Positions 1 to 8,200 of a stretch of 64,000 nucleotides of DNA are shown here, piece after piece (within the stretch, counting starts at the first letter, position 1; every line of letters begins with the position of its first letter). This DNA comes from DASUBV01 sp963822485 (GTDB lineage Bacteria; Actinomycetota; Actinomycetes; Streptosporangiales; Streptosporangiaceae), in assembly GCA_963822485.1 (NCBI GenBank), contig CAWGHW010000037.1, positions 930,001 to 994,000 on the forward strand, read 5' to 3'. A program made the position numbers and the translations under genes. The notes below the pieces were generated by a model. It made no database searches, was not told where the DNA came from, and saw only the letters and a list, made by a program, of their open reading frames with translations.

Positions 1-443
1 GCCGCGTTGAACACCGACATCAGCATGATCACCGCGATGCTGCCCGCCCGGACCATCGGGCCGCCGCGCTCGATCCGGAACGGGTTGGCGATGGTCAGGG
101 CGATCCCCAGCGCGGCCTCCAGGATCGGCAGCAGGTACTGAGGCAGCGGGTGAGTCAGGCGCGAGGGCAGCTCGAGCTGCAAGACGATGGCCACCGTGAT
201 GCTCAGCGTGACCGGCCAGCGTCGCTCGCCGCGGGTCTTGGTCAGCCAGGCCGGGATGGGCAGGCCCATGGTGCGCGCCGTGGCCAGTTCCTCGGCCCGG
301 TGCATCCAGACCGTCCACGGGTCGAAGGTGCGGTGGCCGCGGGGCCAGGGCCACGGCGGCACGCCCGGCGGCGCATTCTCCGGCCCGGCGCCCGGCAGCG
401 GATTCTCCGGCCCGGCCGGGTCCGGCGCCCCTGTCTCTCCCAT
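1..443 (-). CDS. membrane protein, partial (3' end beyond window)
   Basis: The frame starts at the ATG read from 443 and is open to the left edge, giving 147 residues without a stop. The first 35 residues are Pro/Gly-rich with a short internal repeat (PGAGPEN type). A Trp-rich stretch follows, then three hydrophobic segments near residues 76-90, 102-120 and 129-147. I do not recognise the family. The soluble N-terminus and closely spaced helices suggest a small integral membrane protein. The next gene reads the other way, so this one is probably transcribed from the 444-600 region. Confidence 0.7.
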   Translation of the reverse strand, partial: MGETGAPDPAGPENPLPGAGPENAPPGVPPWPWPRGHRTFDPWTVWMHRAEELATARTMGLPIPAWLTKTRGERRWPVTLSITVAIVLQLELPSRLTHPLPQYLLPILEAALGIALTIANPFRIERGGPMVRAGSIAVIMLMSVFNA

Positions 444-598
444 TGTCCGATCCTGCCACTCCGACGTAGTGGCCTGCGACGATGACCCGGAACTGGGCGA
501 AACCCGACGCCGCGGACGCCTGGCCCATTATGCTCCGACGTGGTCATGTGACGTTTTCGGGGAGGTCCCCGTCAGTACCAGGCCAGGCATCAGTCGGG

Positions 599-2091
599 GT
601 GCGGCGAAGCTAGCGATCCTGTCGGCCGTCGCGATCGCCGCGGCATCCTGCGCGAGCGGCGGCCACTCCCACGGGACTTACGCGCGCCTGACCGCGCGCA
701 TCCGGCCGGTCGCGCCCGCCACCTCGGTGCTGGGCGGCGGCCCCGACGCGCTCGCCGCCGGCCTGGCCAGCAAGCTGCTGACCGCCGCGCCGGTCGTGGT
801 GGTCGGCAGCACCGGCAGCCGGGGCGGCCTCAGCCAGGCGGCCGCGTGGGCGGAGGCCGCGCACGCGCCGCTGCTGCTCACCTCGCCGGGGTCCGCACGG
901 GGCCAGGCGGCGCTGCGCGAGGAGGTCAGGGACCTGCACCCGGACGCGGTGCTGGCGGCCGGGGTGTCCCGCGACCGCGCTGGCCCGGCAGCTGGGCCGG
1001 GTCCGCGTGGTCAGCCGCCCGGCCGGCCTGCCGTCCACCCGCGCCCCGGTGCCCGCCGGGCACGAGGTGGTGCTGCTGCGCCGCGGCCACTCGGGCGCGG
1101 TGGCCGCGGCGGTCGCGGCGACCGCGCGGGTGGCCGGCGCCCAGGTGATCGAGGTCCGGGGCGACGACCCGCGGGCCGACCCGGCCGCCATCGCGGCCCT
1201 GGCCGCGGCCCGGCCCGGCCGGGTCATCGCGGTCGGCTCCCGGTTCGGCCCGGCCCGGCGGCTGGCGGCCAGGGTCGGGGTCGCGGAGACCGGCGCGCAG
1301 CTGCCCGGCGGCGGCCAGGTCCTGTTCCCCGGCCACCGGCTGGTCGCGCTGTACGGCCACCCCGGCACCGCCGGCCCTGGGCGCGCTGGGCCAGCAGGGG
1401 CTGGCGGCCAGCATCGCGCGGGTCCGGCGGGCGGCCCTCCCCTACCGGCGGCTGAGCCGGGTGCCGGTGGTCCCCGCGTTCGAGCTCATCGCCACCGTGG
1501 CCGAGGGCTCGCCGGGGCCCGACCACACCTACTCCTACCAGACCCCGCTGTCCCAGCTGCGCCCCTGGGTGCGCCGGGCGACCAGGGCCCGGCATGTACG
1601 TGGTGCTGGACCTCCAGCCCGGCCGGGCCAGCCTGCTGGCCCAGGCCAAGAAGTACGCACCGCTGCTGGAGCGGCCCAACGTCGGGCTGGCGCTGGACCC
1701 GGAGTGGAAGCTCCAGCCGGGCCAGAAGCCGCTGCAGCAGATCGGCGGGGTGAGCATCACCGAGGTAAACAGCGTGGTCCGGTGGCTGGCCCGGCTCACC
1801 GCGCAGCACCACCTGCCGCAGAAGCTGCTGGTGCTGCACCAGTTCCGGCTGTCGATGATCTCCGAAGAGCAGCGGCTGGACACTCACGAGGACGACATCG
1901 CGATCGTCATCCACATGGACGGCCAGGGCTCCCCCGGCGCCAAGCAGCAGACCTGGGAGGGGGTGCTGGGGGCCGCGCCGCGGGGCGTGTTCTTCGGCTG
2001 GAAGGACTTCTACGTCAAGGATCACCCGATGCTGACCCCGCAGCAGACGATGGACCACCGACCACAGCCCGTGATGATCTCGTACCAGTAA
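599..2091 (+). pseudogene. secreted lipoprotein, frame broken at least three times
   Basis: A lipoprotein signal is clear: the hydrophobic run LAILSAVAIAAASC has an AASC lipobox near 640. The likely start is the GTG at 599, but it needs a one-base shift within a few codons. The frame then changes near 1000, 1390 and 1590. The pieces read as one protein of about 490 residues. The first part, with ALREEVRDLHPDAVLAAG, resembles cell-wall-binding-repeat-2 type domains. The C-terminal 165 residues (1594-2091) are an intact conserved-looking domain ending MISYQ that I cannot name. dprE1 begins 10 bases downstream, so the two are probably co-transcribed. The function is unknown, but it should be anchored on the outer face of the membrane. 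Confidence 0.6.
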
Positions 2092-2101
2092 GCTCCGTAC
2101 C

Positions 2102-3463
2102 ATGCAGAGCCGCATGGTCACCCTGACCGGCTGGGGCCGGGTCGCGCCGTCCCGCGCGCAACTGGCCGAGCCCGCCAGCCAGTCGGAAACCGCGACCTTG
2201 CTGCAAACGACGCTGCCGCAGACAAGGCCCACGGGCGTGATCGCCCGCGGCCTGGGCCGCAGCTACAACAACGCGGCCCAGTGCGACGGCGGCCTGGTGA
2301 TCTCCACCGCGCGGCTGAACCGCATCCTGGCCCTGGACACCGACACCGGCCTGGCCACCTGCGAGGCCGGGGTAAGCCTGGAGCAGCTCATGGTGGCCGG
2401 GCTGCCCGCGGGCTGGTTCGTGCCCGTCTCCCCCGGCACCCGGCAGGTCACCATCGGCGGCGCCATCGCGGCCGACGTGCACGGCAAGAACCACCACGCG
2501 GCCGGGAGCTTCGCCACGCACGTGCCGTCGTTCGACCTGCTGCTGCCCGGCGGCGAGCTGCGCACGGTGACCCCGCAAGAGGACCTGTTCTGGGCCACGG
2601 CCGGCGGCATGGGCCTGACCGGGATCATCATGCGAGCCACGGTCCAGCTCAGCCGGGTCGCCACCGCGCGGCTCCGGGTCGACACGGTGCGCACCGCCGA
2701 CATCGACGAGACCATGGCCGTGCTGACCGAGCACGACCGGACCCACCGCTACACGGTGGCCTGGTCGGACAGCCTGGCCCGCGGCCCGCGACTGGGCCGC
2801 TCCGTGGTGACCAGCGGGGACTTCGCGGACCTGACCGACCTGCCGGCCAGGGAAAGGCCGGACGGCCTCCTGTTCGCACCGGTATCGAGGCTCGGGGTGC
2901 CCGGCGAGTGGCCGGTCGGCGTGATCAACCGCTACACGGTCGCGCTGGCCAACGAGGCCTACTACCGGAAGGCGCCCCGCCACCGGCACGGCGAGCTTCA
3001 GACCATCGGCGCGTTCTTCCACCCGCTGGACGGGATCAGGAACTGGAACCGCGTCTATGGCCCCGGCGGGCTGCGGCAGTACCAGTACGTGGTGCCGTTC
3101 GGCCAGGAGGCGGCGGTGCGCCGGTCGTTCGAGCTGGTCAGCGGGGTACGCGCGCCGTCGTTCGTGACGGTGCTCAAGCGGTTCGGGGCGGGCGACGCCG
3201 GGCTGCTGTCGTTCCCGATGCCGGGGTGGACGCTGGCCCTGGACTTCCCGGCCCGCACGCCGGGCCTGGCCGGGCTGCTGGCCCGGCTCGACGAGCTGGT
3301 GGTGGCGGCCGGCGGCCGGGTCTACCTGGCCAAGGACTCGCGAGTGCCGGCCGGGCTGCTGGACCAGATGTACCCGCGGCTGCCGGAGTTCCGCAAGCTG
3401 CGGGCCGAGCTGGACCCCGAGGGTCTCCTAGCCTCCGACCTCTCCCGCCGCCTTGGCCTGTGA
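2102..3463 (+). CDS. dprE1: decaprenylphosphoryl-beta-D-ribose 2-oxidase (DprE1-type FAD enzyme)
   Basis: This 453-residue FAD-linked oxidase matches mycobacterial DprE1 along its length. It has the N-terminal GWGRVAPSRA, the FAD loop ARGLGRSYNNAAQ, PVSPGTRQVTIGGAIA, DVHGKNHH, the GLTGIIMRAT stretch and the C-terminal YLAKDSR and LASDLSRRL. The His in HGKNHH is the usual flavin-attachment region. DprE1 works with DprE2 to epimerise polyprenyl-phosphoryl ribose to the arabinose donor. No dprE2 lies next to it. Where M. tuberculosis DprE1 has Cys387 (GWNICVDF), this protein has Ala379 (GWTLALDF). ATG at 2102 or 2114 are both possible starts, and neither has a strong Shine-Dalgarno. Confidence 0.92.
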   Translation: MQSRMVTLTGWGRVAPSRAQLAEPASQSETATLLQTTLPQTRPTGVIARGLGRSYNNAAQCDGGLVISTARLNRILALDTDTGLATCEAGVSLEQLMVAGLPAGWFVPVSPGTRQVTIGGAIAADVHGKNHHAAGSFATHVPSFDLLLPGGELRTVTPQEDLFWATAGGMGLTGIIMRATVQLSRVATARLRVDTVRTADIDETMAVLTEHDRTHRYTVAWSDSLARGPRLGRSVVTSGDFADLTDLPARERPDGLLFAPVSRLGVPGEWPVGVINRYTVALANEAYYRKAPRHRHGELQTIGAFFHPLDGIRNWNRVYGPGGLRQYQYVVPFGQEAAVRRSFELVSGVRAPSFVTVLKRFGAGDAGLLSFPMPGWTLALDFPARTPGLAGLLARLDELVVAAGGRVYLAKDSRVPAGLLDQMYPRLPEFRKLRAELDPEGLLASDLSRRLGL

Positions 3464-3481
3464 CCGGGTTAGGCTCATAAC

Positions 3482-4210
3482 ATGACGCTCTTCCAGCGGG
3501 CCCACGACATCATCTCGGCCAAGGCCAACAAGGCCCTTGATGCCGCCGAGAAGCCCGACGAGATGCTCGACCTGTCCTACGAGCAGATGCTTGATCAGAT
3601 CACCAGGGTCCGCCGCGGACTGGTGGACATCGCCGCCTCCCGGAAGCGGCTCGAGCTCCAGGAGCAGCAGCTCCAGGCCTCGGCCGATCACCTCCAGGAC
3701 CAGGCCAAGGCGGCGCTCGCCCAGGGCAAGGAGGACCTGGCCAGGGAGGCGCTGGCGCGCCGGGCCGCGGCCCAGGGCCAGATCACCGACATGGAGGCCC
3801 AGCACCAGGAGCTGGCCGAGCAGGAGCAGAAGCTCGGAGTGGCCCTGGAGAACCTGCAGAAACGGGTCAACAACTTCCGCTCCCAGAAGGAAGTGCTCAA
3901 GGCCCAGTACACCGCGGCCTCGGCGCAGACCTCGGTGAACGAGACCGCGGCCGGGATCTCATCGGCGGCCGGGGACTCGGGCGCGGCGCTCCAGCGGGCC
4001 CAGGACAAGATCGCCAACATGCAGGCCAGGGCGGGCGCGATGGACGAGCTGCTCCAGTCCGGCGTGCTGGAGGACGTCGGCGGCAGCACCGACGACATCC
4101 AGCAGGAGCTGGACGAGGCCAGTACCTCGGCCGATGTGGACAAGCAGCTGGCCGCGCTCAAGGCCCAGCTCGGCCCGGCCGCGGCGCCGCGCGAGATCGA
4201 GGGTGGCTGA
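3482..4210 (+). CDS. pspA: PspA/IM30 family membrane-stress protein
   Basis: The protein has 242 residues. It begins TLFQRAHDIISAKANKALD, the family's N-terminal amphipathic helix, followed by a long Gln/Glu/Ala-rich coiled coil to about residue 150 and a short acidic tail. PspA/IM30 proteins are ESCRT-III-like, coat the inner face of the cytoplasmic membrane and stabilise it under stress. The length is normal. The ATG is 18 bases after the dprE1 stop, on the same strand, so read-through from the cell-envelope gene is plausible. I see no PspB/PspC partner. Confidence 0.9.
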   Translation: MTLFQRAHDIISAKANKALDAAEKPDEMLDLSYEQMLDQITRVRRGLVDIAASRKRLELQEQQLQASADHLQDQAKAALAQGKEDLAREALARRAAAQGQITDMEAQHQELAEQEQKLGVALENLQKRVNNFRSQKEVLKAQYTAASAQTSVNETAAGISSAAGDSGAALQRAQDKIANMQARAGAMDELLQSGVLEDVGGSTDDIQQELDEASTSADVDKQLAALKAQLGPAAAPREIEGG

Positions 4211-4261
4211 CGCGCCAAAATCCGGGTGACTGGGGCGGGCGCGGCCCGGCATCATCGCCGT

Positions 4262-5341
4262 ATGCCCGATGAGCAGGTGACCGCGCCGTTCGTCCCCGGC
4301 CTGCGGCTGGCGGGCGAGTTCTACGCCGAGGTGGTCCGGCCGCTGCTGGACGAGGCCTGCCCGGGCCTGGACCACGCGGCCGCGCTGCTGGGCTCGGGCT
4401 CGGAGGTGCTCGGCTTCGACAGCCCGCGCTCCACCGACCACGACTGGGGTCCGCGGCTGGCCATCCTGACCGCCGGCCTCGAGCACAACGAGCTGGCCGG
4501 GCTGCTGGAGCGTCGTCTGCCGGAGTCCTTCCGCGGCCACCCGGTGTTCTACCCGGCGTCCCAGGATCCGGCGGGCGCGGCTCGCCACTGGGTGGAGATC
4601 AGTGCCCTGCAACCATTTCTCGAACAATTGCTGGGTTTCGACCCGAGCCGCCAGCCGGCCGGCGTGGCCGACTGGCTGGCCACCCCGACCCAGCGGCTGG
4701 CCGAGGTCACCGGCGGGGCGGTCTATCACGACGGGCCGGGCGAGCTGACGCTGGTCCGGGCCCGGCTGGCCTGGTACCCCGATCAGGTCTGGCGGTACGT
4801 GCTGGCCTGCCAGTGGCAGCGGATCGCCCAGGAGGAGGCGTTCCCCGGCCGCTGCGCCGAGGCCGGCGACGAGCTGGGCGCGGCCGTGGTGGCCGCGCGG
4901 CTGGCCCGCGACCTGATGCGGCTGTGCCTGCTGATGCGCCGCCGCTACCCGCCCTACAGCAAGTGGCTGGGCAGTGCGTTCGCCCGGCTGCCCGAGGCGG
5001 CGGCCATCGGGCCGGCGCTCACCGCCGCGCTGGCCGCGACCGACGCCGGGGCGCGGGAGCGGGGCCTGTGCCGGGCCTACGAGCTGGCCGCGGCCCGGCA
5101 CAACGAGCTGGGCCTCACCGACCCGGTAGACCCGCGGACCCGGCCGTACTACGACCGGCCGTTCCAGGTGCTGGACGCGGGCCGGCTCACCGCGGCGCTG
5201 CTGGCCACCGTCACCGAGCCGGAGCTGCGCCGCCGCCTGCCGGTCGGCGCCATCGACCAGTTCACCGACAGCACCGACGCGCTCGGCAGCGAGCAGCTCT
5301 GCCGGGCCGCCGTCGGCGCGTCGGCCCGGTCCGGGCCCTGA
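4262..5341 (+). CDS. DUF4037 domain protein (nucleotidyltransferase-like)
   Basis: Starting at the ATG at 4262 gives 359 residues; an in-frame start 36 bases earlier would add an unlikely GC-rich leader. Residues about 40-65 carry the motif GSGSEVLGFDSPRSTDHDWG, typical of DUF4037: a polymerase-beta-like nucleotidyltransferase core with GS and paired Asp residues, followed by a helical C-terminal half. The substrate is unknown. The gene follows pspA by about 50 bases on the same strand. The family call is secure but the function is not. Confidence 0.85.
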   Translation: MPDEQVTAPFVPGLRLAGEFYAEVVRPLLDEACPGLDHAAALLGSGSEVLGFDSPRSTDHDWGPRLAILTAGLEHNELAGLLERRLPESFRGHPVFYPASQDPAGAARHWVEISALQPFLEQLLGFDPSRQPAGVADWLATPTQRLAEVTGGAVYHDGPGELTLVRARLAWYPDQVWRYVLACQWQRIAQEEAFPGRCAEAGDELGAAVVAARLARDLMRLCLLMRRRYPPYSKWLGSAFARLPEAAAIGPALTAALAATDAGARERGLCRAYELAAARHNELGLTDPVDPRTRPYYDRPFQVLDAGRLTAALLATVTEPELRRRLPVGAIDQFTDSTDALGSEQLCRAAVGASARSGP

Positions 5342-5613
5342 CGAGGTCGCATTCGCGGACGAATATGCGCCATTCGGACAGCTTTTCGGATGTGTCCGGC
5401 ATAGTCGGCCAATGTTTTTCTTATATCGAAAGATGATCCTCTTTCGGTGTAGAGTCCCGACCATTCGTTTCCTCAGTGGATGCGAGCCCGCCGCGAGGGG
5501 AGCGCGGCCTGGCTGCTCGCGGGGGCCGGGACACGAGGCCTGGCTGTTCCCTGCGCGGGCAGCCGCCTGAGCTCGCCTCGTCCATTCCCGAACTCTTTGC
5601 TGTGTGAGGCGCC
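5342..5613. other. AT-richer intergenic segment before the conservon remnant
   Basis: This stretch is visibly richer in A/T around 5345-5460 than the flanking genes. It contains an inverted repeat at 5427-5446 and no convincing gene on either strand. It probably carries the promoter of the downstream DUF742/GTPase pair. I cannot name clear -35 and -10 boxes. Confidence 0.4.
5427..5446. repeat. inverted repeat CGAAAG-N8-CTTTCG
   Basis: Six-base perfect arms (5427-5432 and 5441-5446) flank an eight-base loop inside the AT-rich segment upstream of the conservon remnant. It could be an operator or an RNA hairpin. There is no T-run to make it a terminator. Confidence 0.35.
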
Positions 5614-5718
5614 ATGGCATTGCGCACGCGGGCACCCCGTACCCGCTCGGCCCGGTTTACGCTGGCCGCCCTGCTCGTCATCCCGCTGTTCGCCGACCGC
5701 GAGACGACCCCGGGCTGA
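5614..5718 (+). pseudogene. possible N-terminal remnant of a conservon sensor kinase
   Basis: A 34-codon frame starts at the ATG at 5614 and ends with TGA at 5716-5718. It has a basic start (RTRAPRTRSAR) followed by the hydrophobic run FTLAALLVIPLFA, then stops seven bases before the DUF742 start. In intact conservons this position holds a membrane histidine kinase (CvnA) with just such an N-terminus, then a roadblock protein (CvnB). Neither is present here. I infer that most of the kinase and the roadblock gene were deleted. The fragment is short and the match is by eye. Confidence 0.35.
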
Positions 5719-5724
5719 CCGGCG

Positions 5725-6108
5725 ATGGTCGCGCGGAGAGACAGCTGGCTGGATCAGGCGGCCGGGCCCGTCGTCCGGCCCTACGCCATGACCAGGGGCC
5801 GGACGGGGAGTAACGCGCCCGCCGACGGGCCGCAGCTATCCATGATCGACCTGGTGGCGGCCACCGGCCAGCGGCCGCCCGACGGCTTCCGGCTCGCCCC
5901 GGAGCACCGCCAGATCCTGAGCCTGTGCCACGCCCCCGTGACCATCGTGGACCTGGCTTCCGACATCAACCTGCCCGTCGGGGTGGTCCGCGTGCTGCTC
6001 AGTGACCTGACCGCACACGGCCTGCTCCAGGTCCTCCCGGCCCGCCACCGGCCGATGACCGACGCGCGACTGCTGAGGGACGTACTCGATGGACTACGAG
6101 CGCTCTGA
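5725..6108 (+). CDS. DUF742 (CvnC-like) conservon protein
   Basis: The protein has 127 residues. N-terminal motif WLDQAAGPVVRPYAMTRGRT and a winged-helix-like C-terminal half (IVDLASDINLPVGVVRVLLSDL) are typical of the DUF742 proteins that form the third gene of actinomycete conservons. These systems act as membrane-associated, G-protein-like signalling units. The next gene, the small GTPase, starts 20 bases before this one ends, the usual conservon arrangement. The kinase and roadblock partners are missing upstream. Confidence 0.85.
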   Translation: MVARRDSWLDQAAGPVVRPYAMTRGRTGSNAPADGPQLSMIDLVAATGQRPPDGFRLAPEHRQILSLCHAPVTIVDLASDINLPVGVVRVLLSDLTAHGLLQVLPARHRPMTDARLLRDVLDGLRAL

Positions 6109-6704
6109 CCGGCCCGTGACCGGCCGGGTCAGCCCGGTCACGGCCAAGATCCTGGTCGCCGGGGGCTTCGGCGTCGGCAAGACCACCCTGGTCGGCGCGA
6201 TCAGCGAGATCCGCCCGCTGCGCACCGAGGAAGAACTGTCCGACCGCGGCGTCGGGGTGGACGACACCACCGGCGTCGACCGCAAGACCACTACCACGGT
6301 GGCCATGGACTTCGGCCGGATCAGCTTCCGGGCCGACCTGGTGCTGTACCTGTTCGGCACGCCCGGGCAGGAGCGGTTCCGGTTCATGTGGGACGAGCTG
6401 TCCTACGGCGCCATCGGCGCGGTGGTGCTGGCCGACACCCGCCGGCTGACTGCTTCGCCTCGATCGACTACTTCGCCTCCATCGACTACTTGAGCGGCGC
6501 GGCACCCCGATGGTGGTCGCGGTCAACTGCTTCGACGGCGCCCCGGCCTACGAGCCAGGGGATATCAGGATCGCGCTCGACCTGGACCCCGCCACGCCGG
6601 TCGTGCTGTGCGACGCGCGGCAGAAGAACTCGGTCAAGCGCGTGCTCATCGCCCTGGTCAGTCACGTGCTCGGCCAGGCCGAGGCCAGCCCGGCGACGGT
6701 CTAG
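6089..6704 (+). pseudogene. conservon small GTPase (CvnD-like), frame broken
   Basis: The reading is clear in pieces. The first is residues 1-125 with the P-loop GGFGVGKTT, a FGTPGQERF switch-II region and LADTRRL. The frame then shifts near 6450 and again near 6490, where the C-terminal part (MVVAVNCFDGA to VLCDARQKNSV) resumes. Between the shifts lies an 18-base near-perfect duplication encoding FASIDY twice. Without the indels the protein would be about 200 residues, normal for CvnD. The lost frame falls just before the NCFD stretch that shapes the nucleotide pocket. Whether the break is real or a sequencing error cannot be told here. Confidence 0.75.
6454..6489 (+). repeat. 18-bp tandem duplication inside the GTPase gene
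   Basis: Two 18-base units (6454-6471 and 6472-6489) differ at one base and each encode FASIDY. Related proteins are expected to have this segment once, so it looks like a recent slippage duplication. Confidence 0.75.
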
Positions 6705-6740
6705 TCACCGGCTGGCCTGGTCACCGGCTGGTCTGGTCAC
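6704..6740. repeat. 16-bp direct repeats between convergent genes
   Basis: Two 16-base units beginning gtcaccggctgg (6704-6719 and 6720-6735, one mismatch) and a partial third copy sit between the GTPase stop and the acyl-CoA dehydrogenase stop. Confidence 0.6.
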
Positions 6741-7885
6741 AGCGCGGCGCGCAGTTCCCTGGCGATGACCATGCGCTGGATCTGGTTGGTGCCCTCGAAG
6801 ATCTGCGGCACCTTGGCCTCGCGCATGTACCGCTCCACCGGGAAGTCCCTGGTGTAGCCGGCCCCGCCGAGCACCTGGACCGCGTCGGTGGTCACCCGCA
6901 TGGCCGCGTCCGTGGCCACCAGCTTGGCGATCGAGGCCTGGCGCCGGAACGGCAGCCCGCGATCGCGGCGCCGGGCCGCCTCCAGGTAGGTGGCCCGCGC
7001 CGACTCCACCGCCGCCGCCATGTCCGCCAGCAGGAACTCCAGCCCCTGGAACTCGATGATCGGCCGGCCGAACTGGCTGCGCCCGGCCGCGTAGCGGACC
7101 GCCTCGTCCAGCGCCGCCTGGGCCAGCCCGGTCGCGCAGGCCGCGATGCCCAGCCGCCCCGAGTTCAGCGCGTCCAGCGCGATCCGCAGCCCGAGCCCCT
7201 CGTCGCCCATCCGCCGGCCCGCCGGGACTCGCGCGCCCTCCAGCCGCAGCTGGGCCGTGGGTGAGCCGGTCAGCCCCATCTTGTGCTCCGGCGTCCCGGC
7301 AACCAGGCCCTCGGTGGCCGCGTCGGCCAGCAGGCAGGTGATGCCCCGGCCGCCGTCGTCGCTGGTCCGCACCATCAGCGTGTAGAAGTCCGCCTGGCCC
7401 GCGTGGGTGATCCACGCCTTGGTCCCGGTGACCACGTACTCGTCCCCGTCGCGCACCGCGCGGGTGGACAGCGCCGCCGCGTCCGAGCCCGCGTCCGGCT
7501 CCGACAGCGCGTAGCCGCCGAGCAGGTCACCCTCCAGCAGCGTCGGCAGCCACTCCTCGCGCTGCTCGTCGGTGCCGTAGTAGGCCAGCGGGAAGCAGGA
7601 CAGCGTGTGCACCGACATCCCCACGGCCACCGTCATCCACGCCGTGGCGATCTCCTCCAGCACCTGGAGGTACACCTCGTAGCTCACCCCGCTGCCGCCC
7701 CAGCGCTCCGGGTAGGGCAGCCCCAGCAGGCCGCTCTTGCCCAGCAGCCGGAACTTCTCGCGCGGGAACCGGCTCTCGGCCTCGTACTCGCTGGCCACCG
7801 GCGCGAGCTCGGCCGCGGCGATCTCCCGGGTGAGCCCCACGAGCTGCTCAGCATCGGCAGTGGGCAGCATCCGCTCGGCGGGCAT
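6737..7885 (-). CDS. acyl-CoA dehydrogenase
   Basis: 382 residues, the normal family length. It has the conserved YALSEPDAGSDAA loop, the flavin/substrate motif GRSQFGRPI near residue 250 followed by FQGLEFLLADM, and the C-terminal QVLGGAGYTRDFPVER and IFEGTNQIQ. The Glu in IFEGTNQ is the usual catalytic base. These flavoenzymes oxidise acyl-CoA thioesters to 2-enoyl-CoA and pass electrons to ETF. The chain length is not predictable. The gene stands alone, convergent with the conservon remnant. Confidence 0.93.
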   Translation of the reverse strand: MPAERMLPTADAEQLVGLTREIAAAELAPVASEYEAESRFPREKFRLLGKSGLLGLPYPERWGGSGVSYEVYLQVLEEIATAWMTVAVGMSVHTLSCFPLAYYGTDEQREEWLPTLLEGDLLGGYALSEPDAGSDAAALSTRAVRDGDEYVVTGTKAWITHAGQADFYTLMVRTSDDGGRGITCLLADAATEGLVAGTPEHKMGLTGSPTAQLRLEGARVPAGRRMGDEGLGLRIALDALNSGRLGIAACATGLAQAALDEAVRYAAGRSQFGRPIIEFQGLEFLLADMAAAVESARATYLEAARRRDRGLPFRRQASIAKLVATDAAMRVTTDAVQVLGGAGYTRDFPVERYMREAKVPQIFEGTNQIQRMVIARELRAAL

Positions 7886-8186
7886 CTTTCCTCCACAAAC
7901 AGCAGCTTGTTCGGGCGATGTTCTTTACGGTATCGCGCGGTGGTCCGCCGGCGGTCAGGCGAGCAGTGCCGGTGACGCGGTCGGCGTCGCGCTGACTCAC
8001 CGGGACCTGCATCACCATGACCAGCCCAGGCTGCTCCCCCCTCCCCTGGCTGCTGCAGCTCACCCCATGGCGGCGGGCGCCGTGGCTACCAAAAAATCTG
8101 GAATCTCTTCGTTGACGTGTTCGTCTGAGGGGTCAGAATGTCAGAGGCAGTCGATACCTGATCGAAGAAGACGAACCGCGACGGGC
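7886..8186. other. intergenic region, divergent promoters
   Basis: No gene is evident. The right end is A/T-richer (8080-8160) and contains TTGACG at about 8113 followed 16 bases later by CAGAAT, a plausible promoter for the DUF222 gene. The left end should hold the acyl-CoA dehydrogenase promoter. Confidence 0.4.
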
Positions 8187-8200
8187 AGGAGGTGATCCAG
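8187..8200 (+). promoter_or_regulatory. extended Shine-Dalgarno, 14 bases complementary to the 16S 3' end
   Basis: The bases aggaggtgatccag are the exact complement of the conserved 16S rRNA tail CTGGATCACCTCCT, far longer than the usual 4-6 base pairing. The core AGGAGG is 8187-8192, which puts eight bases between it and the GTG at 8201 and decides that start over the GTG at 8192. Confidence 0.75.

Noticed and set aside
2015..3022. 335-residue minus-strand frame
   Set aside because: Mirror of dprE1; Arg/Gly/Pro-rich composition with no motif. Typical antisense frame of a GC-rich gene, as are many others in the window.
5342..5613. roadblock/LC7 gene of a conservon
   Set aside because: I searched all frames upstream of DUF742 by eye and found no roadblock-like sequence.
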